39,016 nucleotides of DNA. Source: Comamonas odontotermitis. Lineage in GTDB: Bacteria > Pseudomonadota > Gammaproteobacteria > Burkholderiales > Burkholderiaceae_C. The notes under the pieces are model-generated. The model had not been told where the DNA came from and made no database searches. It was given only the letters and a program-made list of their open reading frames with translations. The position numbers were made by a program, and so were the translations under genes. The DNA is taken from positions 1 through 39,016 of the forward strand of contig NZ_JACHKZ010000034.1 of NCBI RefSeq assembly GCF_014207855.1, read 5' to 3'. Position 1 is the stretch's first letter, and every line of letters begins with the position of its first letter. Shown one piece after another: positions 8,216 to 16,915 of the stretch.

Positions 8216-8338
8216 GCGAGTCTATTGCTGCGGATTGCGCCGCTAGGCGCGCCCCTCGCAGCCCATACCTAGCCGGGCGCCCCTAGCCAGGCGCTCGCAA
8301 AGCCACTGCCGCGGCGCAAGGGAATCGCAAGCACGCTC

Positions 8339-9163
8339 TTACAGCATCGTTTGCGAATCGGTGATTTTCTTGACCGGTTTGGCGTGGCTGTGCGTAGGCT
8401 GGATCGAGTCCGCAGCGTTGCCATGGTCCCAGCGCGGGTCGTCGATGCTGTCAAAAGCCTGGCGCAGCTTGTCGCCCCAGGTGCTGCGCACCATGCGAAA
8501 GTACGCATTGTGCTCGTCGATGCAAGCAATGTTGTCGCATTGCAGTGCGTCGGTGTCGTACACCACCAGATCGAGCGGCAGGCCGACCGACAGGTTGGAT
8601 TTGAGCGTGCTGTCCATCGACACCAGTGCGCATTTGGCCGCTTCGTTCAAGGGCGTGCGGGGCGTGAGCACCCGGTCGAGCACGGGCTTGCCATACTTGG
8701 CTTCACCGATCTGGAAATAGGGTGTCTCGGCCGTGGCTTCGATGAAGTTGCCCGCCGAGTACATCTGAAAGAGGCGCGGGCTCTCGCCTGCGATCTGGCC
8801 GCCGAACACCAGGCTGCAGTTGAAATCGACACCTGCACGCTCCAGCGCCTTGCCGTCGCGTTCATACACATGGCGCACGGCCGCGCCCAGCACGCGCGTG
8901 GCCTCGAACATGCTCTTGGCGTTCCAGATCGTGATCGGCGGGCCGCCGTTTTCGTCTTCCAGTTGCTGGGTCTGCAAGATCTCGCGCACGGATTGCGAGA
9001 TCGACAGGTTGCCGGCAGACAGCAGCACCAGGAAGCGCTCGCCGCGCTTTTCATACACCATCATCTTGCGGAAGGTGCTGATATGGTCGAGACCCGCATT
9101 GGTACGGGAGTCGGAGAGGAACACCAGTCCGGCGTTCAGTTTGATCGCTACACAGTAGGTCAT
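8339..9163 (-). CDS. Proteasome-type (Anbu-like) peptidase
   Basis: This 274-aa Ntn-hydrolase-fold peptidase is of the bacterial HslV-like/Anbu group. Removal of Met1 would expose Thr2 (M-TYCVAIKL) as the N-terminal nucleophile, followed by SDSRTNAG (Asp near residue 18) and a lysine near 33 (FRKMMV), the usual proteasome-fold catalytic set. Anbu genes commonly sit with genes for an ATP-grasp, an alpha-E and a transglutaminase-like protein; none of these adjoins it. Instead its ATG overlaps the mutS stop codon (ATGA, 9160-9163), implying translational coupling to mismatch repair. The extended His-, Asp- and Lys-rich tail is probably disordered. A related betaproteobacterial proteasome-homologue class is the main alternative. 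Confidence 0.85.
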   Translation of the reverse strand: MTYCVAIKLNAGLVFLSDSRTNAGLDHISTFRKMMVYEKRGERFLVLLSAGNLSISQSVREILQTQQLEDENGGPPITIWNAKSMFEATRVLGAAVRHVYERDGKALERAGVDFNCSLVFGGQIAGESPRLFQMYSAGNFIEATAETPYFQIGEAKYGKPVLDRVLTPRTPLNEAAKCALVSMDSTLKSNLSVGLPLDLVVYDTDALQCDNIACIDEHNAYFRMVRSTWGDKLRQAFDSIDDPRWDHGNAADSIQPTHSHAKPVKKITDSQTML

Positions 9164-11814
9164 GACTTGTCTGCGAGTCGCTTGAGAGAGTAGAGAAGAT
9201 CGAGTGCGTCGCGCGGTGTCAGTGTGTCGGGCTGCAGCTCGCGCAGCTTCGCTTCCACTGCGCTGGGCGTGGGTATATCGGCCGATGCAGGTTCCACAAA
9301 CAGATCGACCTGCGTGTCGTTGGCGGCCTGGCGCGATTCCAGCGCCGCCAATGCATGGCGCGCATGGGTCAGCACCGGCGCAGGCATGCCGGCCAGCTTG
9401 GCCACTTGCACACCGTAGCTGCGGCTGGCCGGGCCGGGTTGCAGCTCGTGCAGAAACACGATGTCGCTACCCGCTTCGGTTGCCGCTACATGCATGTTGA
9501 TGGCGTGTCTGGCCTTGGCGGGCAGCTCGGTCAGCTCGAAGTAGTGCGTGGCAAACAGCGTCAGTGCGCGGGTTTTGTCGTGCAGGTGCGTGGCAATGCC
9601 GCTGGCCAGGGCCAGCCCGTCGAAGGTACTGGTGCCGCGGCCAATTTCATCCATCAGCACCAGGCTGTTGGGTGTGGCGCTGTGCAGGATCTGCGCGGCC
9701 TCGGTCATTTCGAGCATGAAGGTCGATTGCGCATTGGCCAGGTCGTCCGCCGCGCCAATGCGGGTGTGGATGGCATCGATGGGCCCGAGCAGGCAGCGCG
9801 TGGCGGGCACATAGCTGCCCATGCTGGCAAGCAGGGCGATCAGAGCCACCTGGCGCATATAGGTCGATTTACCGCCCATGTTGGGGCCGGTAATGATCTG
9901 CAGCCGCTGGTGGGTGGACAGGCGCGTGTTGTTGGCGATGAACGAGGCGTTGGAGGTTTCTGCCAGGCGGGCCTCCACCACCGGATGGCGGCCGCCATCG
10001 ATGTCGATGCAGGGCTCGGGCACGAACTGAGGCGCACACCAGTTCAACGTGAGCGAGCGCTCGGCGAGCGCACACAGCGCGTCCAGCGACGCAATGGCTT
10101 GCGCCACCTTGCTGAGCTGGCCAACATGGGGCTGCAACTGGTCCAGCACCTGCTCGTACAGCCATTTTTCGCGCTGCAGTGCACGCTCCTGCGCAGACAG
10201 GGCCTTGTCTTCGAAGGCCTTGAGCTCTGGCGTGATGAAGCGCTCGGCATTCTTGAGCGTCTGGCGGCGGCGGTAGTCATCCGGTACCTTGCCAACGTGG
10301 CTGCTGGTCACTTCAATATAGAAGCCATGCACCTTGTTGAACTGGACGCGCAGGTTGGTGATGCCGGTGCGGGCTTTCTCGCGCGTTTCCAGGTCGAGCA
10401 GGAACTCGTCGCAATTGGTCTGGATGCCGCGCAGTTCGTCGAGCTCTGCATCAAAGCCGTTGGCGATCACGCCGCCGTCGCGCACCAGCGCGGCAGGCTC
10501 GGGAGCGATGGCTTGGATGAGCAACTCCATCGCATCGCGTGGGGGCTGCAATGCATCAAAAATATGGTTCAAAAGCGGTGCTGGCGCAGAGCCATTGCGC
10601 GCCAATTGCTCTGCTTTTTGTAGTGTCAGCCCGAGTGCCACCAGTTCGCGTGGGCGCACCTGGCGCAAGGCGATACGGGCCGTGATGCGTTCGACATCGG
10701 AGACGCCTTTGAGCTCGGTGCGCAGAATCTGCCAGGGCGCGGCCGATGCGGCGGCGCTGTCGCCGCGCAGCACACCAATGGCTTGCAGGCGCGCGCTGGC
10801 TTCGCTGCGGTCGCGGCTGGGCTCCAGCAGCCAGGCTTTGAGCAGGCGGCTGCCCATGCCGGTCTGGCAAGTGTCGAGCAGCGAGAACAGGGTCGGGCTG
10901 TCTTCACCGCGCAGGGTTTTGACCAGCTCCAGATTGCGGCGCGTAGTGGCTGGCAGGTTGATGAGGGCATCATCGCGCACCACGTGGATGCTGTGCACAT
11001 GCGGTAGCGCGCGGCCCTGGGTGTGTTCGGCGTACTGCAGCAGTGCGCCGGCTGCGGCATGGGCCGCGTACAACTCTTGCGCGTTCCAGGCCTGGAGGCT
11101 GGCAGCGCCCAACTGCTCCAGCAGCTTGCGTTCACCCAGTTTTTCGTCAAACTGCCAGTCGGGACGCAGGGTGAGCGGGCAGGCCAGCACGCCGCTGCTG
11201 CGCAATTGGTAAAGGTCTTGTTCAAAGCGCTGTGTGGCACCGGCGCTGTAGGCGACTTCGCTGGGCGCGATGCGTCCCATCCAGCCCGCCAAGTCTTCAT
11301 TGGTGCATTCGGCCATGAAGATCTTGCCCTGTGTGACGCTGAGCCAGGCCAGGCCACAGCGCGCGCGTGGCGCCTGGTGCACCACCAGCAGCATGGCCTC
11401 GGCCTTGTCGCTCATCAATTCGCTATCGGTCACCGTGCCGGGGGTGACCACACGCACCACCTTGCGCTCCACCGGGCCTTTGCTCGCTCCAACTTCGCCT
11501 ACCTGTTCGCAGATCGCCACGGATTCGCCCAGTTTGATCAGGCGGCCAAGGTAGTTTTCCAGCGCATGGAAGGGCACGCCCGCCATCGGGATGGGTTGGC
11601 CCGCCGACTGGCCGCGCTGCGTGAGCGTGATGTCGAGCAGCTGGGCGGCCTTTTCGGCATCGCCATAGAACAGCTCGTAGAAATCCCCCATGCGGTAGAA
11701 CAGCAGGGTGTTGGGGTGGTCAGCCTTTGCAGCGTGGTATTGCTGCATCATCGGCGTGTGCGCTGAAAAATCAGCTTTTGTAGGTGCTTGAACTTCTATG
11801 TTTTTCAATCTCAT
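9160..11814 (-). CDS. mutS: DNA mismatch repair protein MutS
   Basis: MutS finds base mismatches and small loops and recruits MutL. The 884-aa protein has all landmarks: the mismatch-reading Phe-x-Glu in RMGDFYELF (F45, E47), Walker [10 protein letters not shown] (643-651), Walker B plus signature DEIGRGTST (from 722), and a C-terminal helix pair. Length is close to E. coli (853). The start is unusual. Residues 1-14 ([14 protein letters not shown]) are encoded by DNA on the island side of a 29-bp repeat that begins at codon 15, and no Shine-Dalgarno site precedes ATG 11814. The conserved protein effectively begins at DFSAHTPMM. The peptidase gene downstream overlaps its stop by four bases. 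Confidence 0.98.
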   Translation of the reverse strand: MRLKNIEVQAPTKADFSAHTPMMQQYHAAKADHPNTLLFYRMGDFYELFYGDAEKAAQLLDITLTQRGQSAGQPIPMAGVPFHALENYLGRLIKLGESVAICEQVGEVGASKGPVERKVVRVVTPGTVTDSELMSDKAEAMLLVVHQAPRARCGLAWLSVTQGKIFMAECTNEDLAGWMGRIAPSEVAYSAGATQRFEQDLYQLRSSGVLACPLTLRPDWQFDEKLGERKLLEQLGAASLQAWNAQELYAAHAAAGALLQYAEHTQGRALPHVHSIHVVRDDALINLPATTRRNLELVKTLRGEDSPTLFSLLDTCQTGMGSRLLKAWLLEPSRDRSEASARLQAIGVLRGDSAAASAAPWQILRTELKGVSDVERITARIALRQVRPRELVALGLTLQKAEQLARNGSAPAPLLNHIFDALQPPRDAMELLIQAIAPEPAALVRDGGVIANGFDAELDELRGIQTNCDEFLLDLETREKARTGITNLRVQFNKVHGFYIEVTSSHVGKVPDDYRRRQTLKNAERFITPELKAFEDKALSAQERALQREKWLYEQVLDQLQPHVGQLSKVAQAIASLDALCALAERSLTLNWCAPQFVPEPCIDIDGGRHPVVEARLAETSNASFIANNTRLSTHQRLQIITGPNMGGKSTYMRQVALIALLASMGSYVPATRCLLGPIDAIHTRIGAADDLANAQSTFMLEMTEAAQILHSATPNSLVLMDEIGRGTSTFDGLALASGIATHLHDKTRALTLFATHYFELTELPAKARHAINMHVAATEAGSDIVFLHELQPGPASRSYGVQVAKLAGMPAPVLTHARHALAALESRQAANDTQVDLFVEPASADIPTPSAVEAKLRELQPDTLTPRDALDLLYSLKRLADKS
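11744..11772. repeat. Left copy of a 29-bp imperfect direct repeat (inside mutS, codons 15-24)
   Basis: These 29 bases match 14833-14861 at 26 positions, including a perfect 13-base core GCGCTGAAAAATC (11760-11772) and a perfect 8-base block TGCATCAT. On the minus strand they encode DFSAHTPMM of mutS. The arrangement resembles attL/attR of an integrated element. Confidence 0.8.
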
Positions 11815-11904
11815 CTATTTGTTTTTATTGGAATAAATCCAAATATCAATGTCCGCTATCGATGGATCTACATCTGACTTGCATGGGCCTGCACTGATTA
11901 GAAT

Positions 11905-11974
11905 AGCGTAGGAAAAGAGAAGTTCTTTAAATCATCCTACGCCGGTGCGGTTGGTACGCTATAAGTCCTACGCT
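11905..11974. repeat. Small inverted and direct repeats upstream of mutS
   Basis: AGCGTAGGA (11905-11913) is exactly complementary to TCCTACGCT (11966-11974), and TCCTACGC recurs at 11935-11942. GGTACGC also appears twice nearby. The set lies 90-160 bases upstream of the mutS start, inside the proposed island, and could hold regulator or recombinase sites. Confidence 0.4.
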
Positions 11975-12061
11975 TGGCTATCTACATCTAATGGTACGCC
12001 ATGACGTTTGACCATGGGCCGCAAAGCTGTTTAAAACGGATGAACATATGACTGTACAGCA

Positions 12062-12448
12062 GTGCGCGAGGTGCTTCAGGCCACACAGCTCAACCCAACA
12101 GCAATCGCGGCTATAGACACTCAACTATCAGAAGAAAGAACTGCAGAAAAGCAGGAAGCTTATCGCCTGCGCTGCTGTATTGCCACTGGCACTTATGAGG
12201 TGCGGCTCCACGCTAATCGAGTCGTCTGCAGCACCGGCACAACCACGGCGGCCGGGGCCTCGATGCCGTCCCCAGCAGGTTTGACGATGCAAGCCCTCGC
12301 ACTCGATGGAGAAACTGGACTCGCTGTTCTTGATCTCAGATCCAGCGTCAGAGACGATGCAGCAAAGCTCCAGTATCTACAAGCCTACGCCAGGCAGTGC
12401 GCCGGGATTGAAGCCCAAAACCAACAAGTAGACATGCACCCAAGGTGA
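12062..12448 (+). pseudogene. Remnant of a phage Rz-type (i-spanin) lysis protein
   Basis: The frame gives up to 128 aa from a GTG codon. The middle and C-terminus resemble Rz/LysB-type spanins: a charged coiled-coil stretch (QLSEERTAEKQEAYRLR), a short beta-like stretch with cysteines (CCIATG, RVVCSTG), a small-residue linker, then a helical end (KLQYLQAYARQC). The N-terminal membrane anchor expected of an inner-membrane spanin is missing and a TGA lies seven codons upstream of the GTG. No holin, endolysin or Rz1 gene is beside it. It is best read as a truncated prophage relic. Assignment is from sequence character rather than a unique motif. Confidence 0.45.
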
Positions 12449-12462
12449 GCTAGGATGTATGC

Positions 12463-12726
12463 ATGACTGATGATGAACGTCGTGCATACCTTTCAAAAAT
12501 CCAGCAAGAGGGGGAGGCATCGTTTCGCCCGGGCTGGCCTATGGATAGACGGTATCCATACGATTCGCCGGAATACAAGGCGTTCGAGGCGGGCTGGAAG
12601 AAGGTAGGGAGTTACCAGGCGGCAGTGCCAATGCCGTCCTGGATGCAGAACCCGGTGCCATACAAGCCTCCTGCCAAGTTCAACGCATATGCAGAGGCTA
12701 GAGGCAAATCTCAACCAGAAGATTGA
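12463..12726 (+). CDS. Small hypothetical protein, 87 aa
   Basis: I do not recognise this family. It is a short, Pro/Tyr/Trp-rich soluble protein with a charged start (MTDDERRAYLSKIQQEG) and a central YDSPEYKAFEAGWKKV segment, a pattern seen in small phage or plasmid accessory proteins. AGGA lies about nine bases before the ATG. It starts 14 bases after the spanin relic, and both may derive from the same phage-like source. The function is unknown. Confidence 0.5.
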   Translation: MTDDERRAYLSKIQQEGEASFRPGWPMDRRYPYDSPEYKAFEAGWKKVGSYQAAVPMPSWMQNPVPYKPPAKFNAYAEARGKSQPED

Positions 12727-12766
12727 GCGAATGCCTCAATGCAAATTCGATGGTCGTTAAATTTAT

Positions 12767-13111
12767 TTATTCTTTTGATATAAAAAATCCGTCACAGCCA
12801 CCATCTACATAATAAACCACATGATAAATTGGTAGCTTTGATTCGCTATTTATTATCTTATAATCAATTCTTTTTGGCATTGCATTTAAATATTCTTTGA
12901 TTTCTAGATTGTTATCTAGCCAATTGATGTTTTTTAATATTGAATAATTTTTTTTATTTTTCTCTCCGCAAATTTCCGGATCTTTAATCATTCTGGAAAC
13001 TTTGTAAAAAACATCATCATTTGTCAAAAACAAGGTGTATAAAAAGCTATTATAAAGGAATCCCAATATAGCAGCTGCAGCCAAAATAATTATAATTATA
13101 TATTTTTTCAT
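12767..13111 (-). CDS. Small membrane-anchored protein, candidate immunity protein
   Basis: The 114-aa product starts with a positive residue pair and a long hydrophobic segment (KKYIIIIILAAAAILGFL, residues 2-19, continuing through YTLFL). A hydrophilic domain with two cysteines (in EICGEK and GGCDGFF) follows. The DNA is strikingly AT-rich. Its ATG overlaps the TGA of the RHS-core gene (ATGA, 13108-13111), so it is translationally coupled to it. A small anchored protein encoded directly after a secreted RHS-tail protein is the usual position of an immunity protein in polymorphic toxin systems. That role is inferred from position only; no immunity family is recognised. Confidence 0.75.
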   Translation of the reverse strand: MKKYIIIIILAAAAILGFLYNSFLYTLFLTNDDVFYKVSRMIKDPEICGEKNKKNYSILKNINWLDNNLEIKEYLNAMPKRIDYKIINSESKLPIYHVVYYVDGGCDGFFISKE

Positions 13112-13659
13112 TTCTTAAAGAAGTTCATAATTCTCATCTTGCAAGAATTTATTACGCATCCCTCTACACATTGTTGGGCAGCATTTATGCAACTGCTACT
13201 AACAACATTGTAATGACTTGGTCTATTGGCATTATTTCTGCATGCCAAAATACACTGATCGGTGTATGCTTCATCGCAAGAAGAAACCGCAGCGCAATAG
13301 CTTCCTGAAACCTTATCATTGTCAGGGACGTAAGCTCCATTGCTGTTAATCATAGCTTCCCATGGTCCTTTGGGTTTTGTTCCGCTAGCCATTGATGGAT
13401 ACCATCCTTCACAATTTCCATTCACACATGTGAACATATGAGGCCAGTTTCCTCCGCCACCTGGATGAGTACAGACTTGCGATGCCAGTCCGAGAGGGTC
13501 TATATAACGTGTTGGGTTATTTTCTGCATATGCAAATCGATTCCAACCACCATCCATTCCAATTGGGTCGGCTTGAATATAGCGGGCGAAAGTAGGACTC
13601 AGGGACAGCACAAGCAGCGTGCTCACAAGTACCCAGTGTAAAAATTTAATCATTCGCAT
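13108..13659 (-). CDS. Secreted mini-RHS protein: signal peptide fused to RHS-core end and Cys-rich C-terminal domain
   Basis: This 183-aa protein has a signal peptide (residues 1-25, cleavage after SPTFA) joined directly to the last part of an RHS repeat-associated core. That part is RYIQADPIG at 26-34 and NNPTRYIDPLGL at 47-58, with the paired DPxG motifs used for self-cleavage in full Rhs proteins. The long YD-repeat shell of true Rhs proteins (over 1000 aa) is absent. The tail (59-183) has eleven cysteines, suiting an oxidising compartment, and resembles variable Rhs C-terminal domains. GAGG precedes ATG 13659. It lies 24 bases after the transglutaminase-like gene and overlaps the next gene by four bases. 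It could be a stand-alone secreted effector or an orphan Rhs tip that gained a signal peptide. Confidence 0.85.
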   Translation of the reverse strand: MRMIKFLHWVLVSTLLVLSLSPTFARYIQADPIGMDGGWNRFAYAENNPTRYIDPLGLASQVCTHPGGGGNWPHMFTCVNGNCEGWYPSMASGTKPKGPWEAMINSNGAYVPDNDKVSGSYCAAVSSCDEAYTDQCILACRNNANRPSHYNVVSSSCINAAQQCVEGCVINSCKMRIMNFFKK

Positions 13660-13683
13660 TCTTCTTCACCTCAAAGTAATTTG

Positions 13684-14706
13684 TTATTTCTGCTTGAACG
13701 GTGGATCGTCTGTTTTGGGATCTTGTGGCCGCCATCCCAAGGCCAAGGCTTGGGACTCGTACCCCTTCATCTTGGCCTGGAGTTCATGATAGCGAGGTTG
13801 TAGGTTTGCTGGAATATCGATTGGCCTACTGTATTTTTGTACAAACTCAGTCCGCAGCATAGCTACGCTGATGTTGTGTTTGGACAAGATCAATGTGATG
13901 CTTTTGGGGTTGTATTTCTCCAGCAACTCTGTCAAGGCAAGTTCCTTTTGGAGGTCGCCGTCATCCCAATACTTTTCCAGCAGGATTTCTGGAATCGCGG
14001 CAACCGCTTCTTTTCTGGTTTGCGGGCGCATGTATATGCCAGATTTGATGGCTTCAGGGGTGATGTTTGACTGCTGTTGCATCCACACATCTCGCGTAAA
14101 GCCAGCACCGCTGGTGGTTTCCAGGTTGTAGTACTGGCCATCTTTGTCACGCCATTTGACAAAGACATGATTGGGCGCGCGTGCAGTGGTCATGTCCAGC
14201 CCAATCCTTTGCCCAAGGATCACAAACAGCAAGGGCATGGAGATGCAGTTGCCTTTTTTCGTGGCGAGGTAAGTGGTCAGCAGCCTGTTCTTGGGGATCT
14301 TCCCTAGTGGGTCTTGCAGGTCGTACTCAAAGGGCCTTTGGTTGTTCCAACTGTTGGGCTTGTAGACGAGTTCTCGCAAAATTTCGAGCTTGGTGCGATC
14401 CGATGCACCTGGCGGCAATTGGGCTTGGATGCCCTTGGTCATCTTGTCGAGCAAGGCCAATGTGGCCTCTACATCAATGGAAGGGTCGATCATTCGATCC
14501 ACTTCCAGCTTGGTGCGGGCAAGGTCTATTTTGTCGTCTGGCTGTTCCAGCAATCGCTGGACGGCAAGGTAGTTGTTGTCCTTGACGGCTCGTTGTGCGT
14601 GTGCGTGGGGTGCAAGAACAAAAACGAAAGCGCAAGAAAGAAGGTAGCTGCGCCAATCGAATAAGGATGCGAAGCGCTTGGATGTTTGTTCTCTTCTGTG
14701 AGGCAT
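13684..14706 (-). CDS. Secreted transglutaminase-like (Transglut_core2/SirB1-type) protein
   Basis: The 340-aa product has an N-terminal signal peptide (hydrophobic core YLLSCAFVFVLA, cleavage near AHA-Q, residue 37-38), so it should act in the periplasm or outside. A papain-like transglutaminase fold follows: GNCISMPLLF places the nucleophile at C154, RAPNHVFVKW gives H180, and YYNLETTSG supplies the third residue (N194/E196). The surrounding helical part resembles the SirB1-type Transglut_core2 group. ATG 14706 is preferred because it gives a clean signal peptide; an in-frame ATG at 14811 would bury it behind 35 unconserved residues. It is the first gene of the three-gene cassette with the RHS and membrane genes. 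Activity (protease, amidase or cross-linking) is not predictable. Confidence 0.8.
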   Translation of the reverse strand: MPHRREQTSKRFASLFDWRSYLLSCAFVFVLAPHAHAQRAVKDNNYLAVQRLLEQPDDKIDLARTKLEVDRMIDPSIDVEATLALLDKMTKGIQAQLPPGASDRTKLEILRELVYKPNSWNNQRPFEYDLQDPLGKIPKNRLLTTYLATKKGNCISMPLLFVILGQRIGLDMTTARAPNHVFVKWRDKDGQYYNLETTSGAGFTRDVWMQQQSNITPEAIKSGIYMRPQTRKEAVAAIPEILLEKYWDDGDLQKELALTELLEKYNPKSITLILSKHNISVAMLRTEFVQKYSRPIDIPANLQPRYHELQAKMKGYESQALALGWRPQDPKTDDPPFKQK

Positions 14707-14832
14707 CTCCCGATTCTGCCTCTTGAAGAGAATGACATTGTCAGTCGTTACGCGCAAACAACATTCAAGTAGCGTAGATGAAAGTGTAGGAAATGAAAGA
14801 TCAGAGCCCATTTAGCTATAGAAATACCCCGA

Positions 14833-14861
14833 TGCATCATTGGCCTGAGCGCTGAAAAATC
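14833..14861. repeat. Right copy of the 29-bp imperfect direct repeat
   Basis: This matches the mutS 5' coding repeat at 26 of 29 bases, with mismatches only at 14841, 14845 and 14848. Read on the minus strand it would encode GDFSALRPMMHR, compared with [12 protein letters not shown] in MutS. It lies 56 bases downstream of the suhB terminator. Confidence 0.8.
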
Positions 14862-14917
14862 CCCCTTCTTGGCGGCGAATTGTGTTTGGCAACTGTGCGG
14901 GCTATGGCAACTGCATG

Positions 14918-14956
14918 AAAAAAGCCCACAGGCCAATGCTGGGCCTGCGGGCTTTT
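14918..14956 (-). terminator. Rho-independent terminator after suhB
   Basis: Plus-strand AAAGCCC and CAGGCC (14921-14934) pair with GGCCTG and GGGCTTT (14942-14955) with one mismatch and a seven-base loop. On the minus strand the hairpin is followed by six T. It begins about 29 bases after the suhB stop and could work weakly in the other direction too. Confidence 0.88.
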
Positions 14957-14984
14957 GTCGTTATGTTGCAGTCGGTGCGAAGGC

Positions 14985-15902
14985 TTATTCGGCCTTGCCG
15001 TCTTCCTGGGACTGGCCTTCTTCGGTTTGCGGGGCACTTTCCGCAGCGTTGTTTTCCAGCGACTGGCGCACGGCAGCCTTGTCACCAGCGCCTGCGAACT
15101 TGCTGTACTTGGCCAGCACGGGCACCAGTTGGCCATAGATGCGGGGGGAGCCTGCGAGGATTTCGCGTTGCTCCAGGAAGTCGGCTTCTCCGGTGAAGTT
15201 GCCAGCCAGGCCGCCAGCCTCGGTCACCAGCAGCGAGCCTGCCGCCACATCCCAGATGCTGAGGCCGGCTTCAAAGAAGGCATCGCTGAAGCCCGCTGCC
15301 ACGTAGGCCAGGTCCAGCGCTGCTGCGCCGGGGCGGCGCACGCCGCTGGTGCGCTGCATCACATCGCCGAGCATGGCCATGTATTGCTTGAGGTTGTCGC
15401 CGGGGCGGTAGGGGAAGCCGGTGGAGACCAGGGCCTCGCGCAGCATGGTGCGCTTGGAGACGCGGATACGGCGCTCGTTGAGGAAGGCGCCACGGCCGCG
15501 CGTGGCGGTAAACAGGTCGTTGCGGGTCGGGTCGTACACCACGGCCTGCTCGATGCGGCCATTCACGGCCAGTGCAATGCTCACGCAGTAGACGGGAAAG
15601 CCGTGGATGAAGTTGGTGGTGCCATCCAGCGGATCGATGATCCAGATGTGGTCGGAATTGCGATTGCCGTACTCGTTGCCCGATTCCTCGGCCAGGATGC
15701 CGTGGCCAGGGTAGGCGGTCAGCAGGGTTTCGATGATGGCTTGCTCGGCCTGCTGGTCCACCTCGGTCACAAAGTCGTTCACCTGTTTGGTTGACACCCG
15801 TACCGCTTCCACGTCAAGCGCGGCACGGTTGATGATGGCGCCTGCGGCGCGAGCGGCCTTGATGGCCATGTTGAGCATGGGGTGCAGGGAGGAGGACGAC
15901 AT
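14985..15902 (-). CDS. suhB: Inositol monophosphatase family protein SuhB
   Basis: SuhB hydrolyses inositol-1-phosphate with Mg2+ and, in E. coli, also joins the rRNA antitermination complex. The 305-aa product has the metal-site motifs [16 protein letters not shown] and SIWDVAAG in the right order. A C-terminal Glu/Gln-rich tail (about 30 residues) extends beyond the 267-aa E. coli protein, as is common in Comamonadaceae. ATG 15902 ([21 protein letters not shown]) fits related proteins. The frame stays open far upstream, but that part is antisense to trmJ and is not coding. The gene is divergent from trmJ, with about 160 bases between the starts. Confidence 0.93.
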   Translation of the reverse strand: MSSSSLHPMLNMAIKAARAAGAIINRAALDVEAVRVSTKQVNDFVTEVDQQAEQAIIETLLTAYPGHGILAEESGNEYGNRNSDHIWIIDPLDGTTNFIHGFPVYCVSIALAVNGRIEQAVVYDPTRNDLFTATRGRGAFLNERRIRVSKRTMLREALVSTGFPYRPGDNLKQYMAMLGDVMQRTSGVRRPGAAALDLAYVAAGFSDAFFEAGLSIWDVAAGSLLVTEAGGLAGNFTGEADFLEQREILAGSPRIYGQLVPVLAKYSKFAGAGDKAAVRQSLENNAAESAPQTEEGQSQEDGKAE

Positions 15903-16062
15903 AAATTGTGTGGGCGTAGAGAGTGCAGCAAAAACGCTGCGGGACGCTGGGGCAAGAGCAATCTGTGATCGGCGCCGGCGATGCGGCAGCGACAATAGGG
16001 GCCAGATTGTACCCGTGCTCGGAAAATCGCGCTCGGGACTACCGAATTTGGATTCCGACTTT

Positions 16063-16875
16063 ATGAAAACCCGCTTTGTCCTGATTGAAACCAGCCACGC
16101 CGGCAATGTGGGCGCTGCTGCCCGCGCCATCAAAACCATGGGTTTTGACGATCTGGTGCTGGTGCGCCCCCGCTGGAGCAATGTGCTGCGCAAGGAAGAA
16201 ACCATCCAGCGTGCCAGTGGCGCCCTGGATGTGCTGGCCAACTGCCGTATCGTGCAGACGGTGGATGAGGCGCTGGAGGGCATGAGCCATCTGTGCGCCA
16301 CCGCGATGACGCCGCGCGACTTTGGCCCGCCCGCCCGCACTCCGCGTGCGCACTTCGAGATGCTGCTGAGCGGAGGCCTGGTGCCATTGCAGGACGGGTG
16401 CGAGCAGCCGGTTTTGCCTGTCGCGGATGCAATGGGTGCGGCCACGGCCAATCTCAGCGGCGAGACCGGCATCGCCTTTCTGTTTGGCTGCGAGCGCTAC
16501 GGCATGGCCAATGAAGACGTGTACCGCTGCCATGTGGCGCTGTCGATCCCGACCAACCCCGATTTCGGCTCGCTCAACCTGGCGTCGGCTGTGCAGGTGG
16601 TAGCTTATGACTGGCGCCAGGCTCTGGGCGGCTACGCCGTGCAGGACGTGGCCGCGCATGGTGAGCGTGCCGATGCACAGCAGGTGGCCGGCATGCTGGC
16701 GCACTGGCAGCAGGCCTTGGTCGAGGTCGGTTTTCTCGACCCCGATGCACCCAAGAAGCTGATGCCGCGCCTCAACCAGATGTTCAACCGCGCGCAACTG
16801 ACCCAGGAGGAAATCCACATTCTGCGTGGTGTTGCCAAGGCCATGCTGCGCACGGCAGAGGCCGCAAGCCGCTAG
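16063..16875 (+). CDS. trmJ: tRNA (cytidine/uridine-2'-O-)-methyltransferase TrmJ
   Basis: TrmJ methylates the 2'-OH of residue 32 in tRNA anticodon loops using S-adenosylmethionine. The 270-aa product shows SPOUT/SpoU features: an N-terminal [21 protein letters not shown] with the catalytic-site Asn and Arg, then [12 protein letters not shown], and then [19 protein letters not shown] forming the trefoil-knot cofactor site. The C-terminal helical part ([20 protein letters not shown]) is typical of TrmJ rather than TrmH or TrmL. The start ATG 16063 aligns with the family N-terminus. cysE follows after 40 bases on the same strand, probably co-transcribed. Confidence 0.94.
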   Translation: MKTRFVLIETSHAGNVGAAARAIKTMGFDDLVLVRPRWSNVLRKEETIQRASGALDVLANCRIVQTVDEALEGMSHLCATAMTPRDFGPPARTPRAHFEMLLSGGLVPLQDGCEQPVLPVADAMGAATANLSGETGIAFLFGCERYGMANEDVYRCHVALSIPTNPDFGSLNLASAVQVVAYDWRQALGGYAVQDVAAHGERADAQQVAGMLAHWQQALVEVGFLDPDAPKKLMPRLNQMFNRAQLTQEEIHILRGVAKAMLRTAEAASR

Positions 16876-16915
16876 ACTGCGGGACTTCCCCTACAAAAAC
16901 AGATTCCACGTTTCC

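Larger units (their letters stand above)
11744..14861. mobile_element. Putative integrated accessory island in the 5' end of mutS
   Basis: About 3.1 kb is bounded by the 29-bp imperfect repeat. Between the repeats the base composition drops, most clearly at 12740-13660 where poly-T/A runs are common. The genes present are accessory: a phage Rz-like remnant, an orphan small gene and the transglutaminase-like / RHS / membrane-protein cassette. No integrase or transposase gene remains, so it would be a decayed or non-autonomous element. Outside the repeats lie core genes (mutS on one side, suhB on the other). Integration is an inference from repeats, composition and gene content. Confidence 0.5.

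Noticed and set aside
9355..10623. Long open frame antisense to mutS
   Set aside because: It is the complement of conserved MutS coding sequence in high-GC DNA and encodes low-complexity Gly/Arg/Val/His-rich protein with no domain.
14748..14936. Small minus-strand gene across the suhB terminator
   Set aside because: The frame runs through the terminator hairpin; its only meaningful part is the mutS-like DFSA...PMM block, which is explained as a duplicated attachment-like sequence.
15903..16472. N-terminal extension of suhB to about 495 residues
   Set aside because: The added part is antisense to trmJ and unlike any inositol monophosphatase N-terminus.
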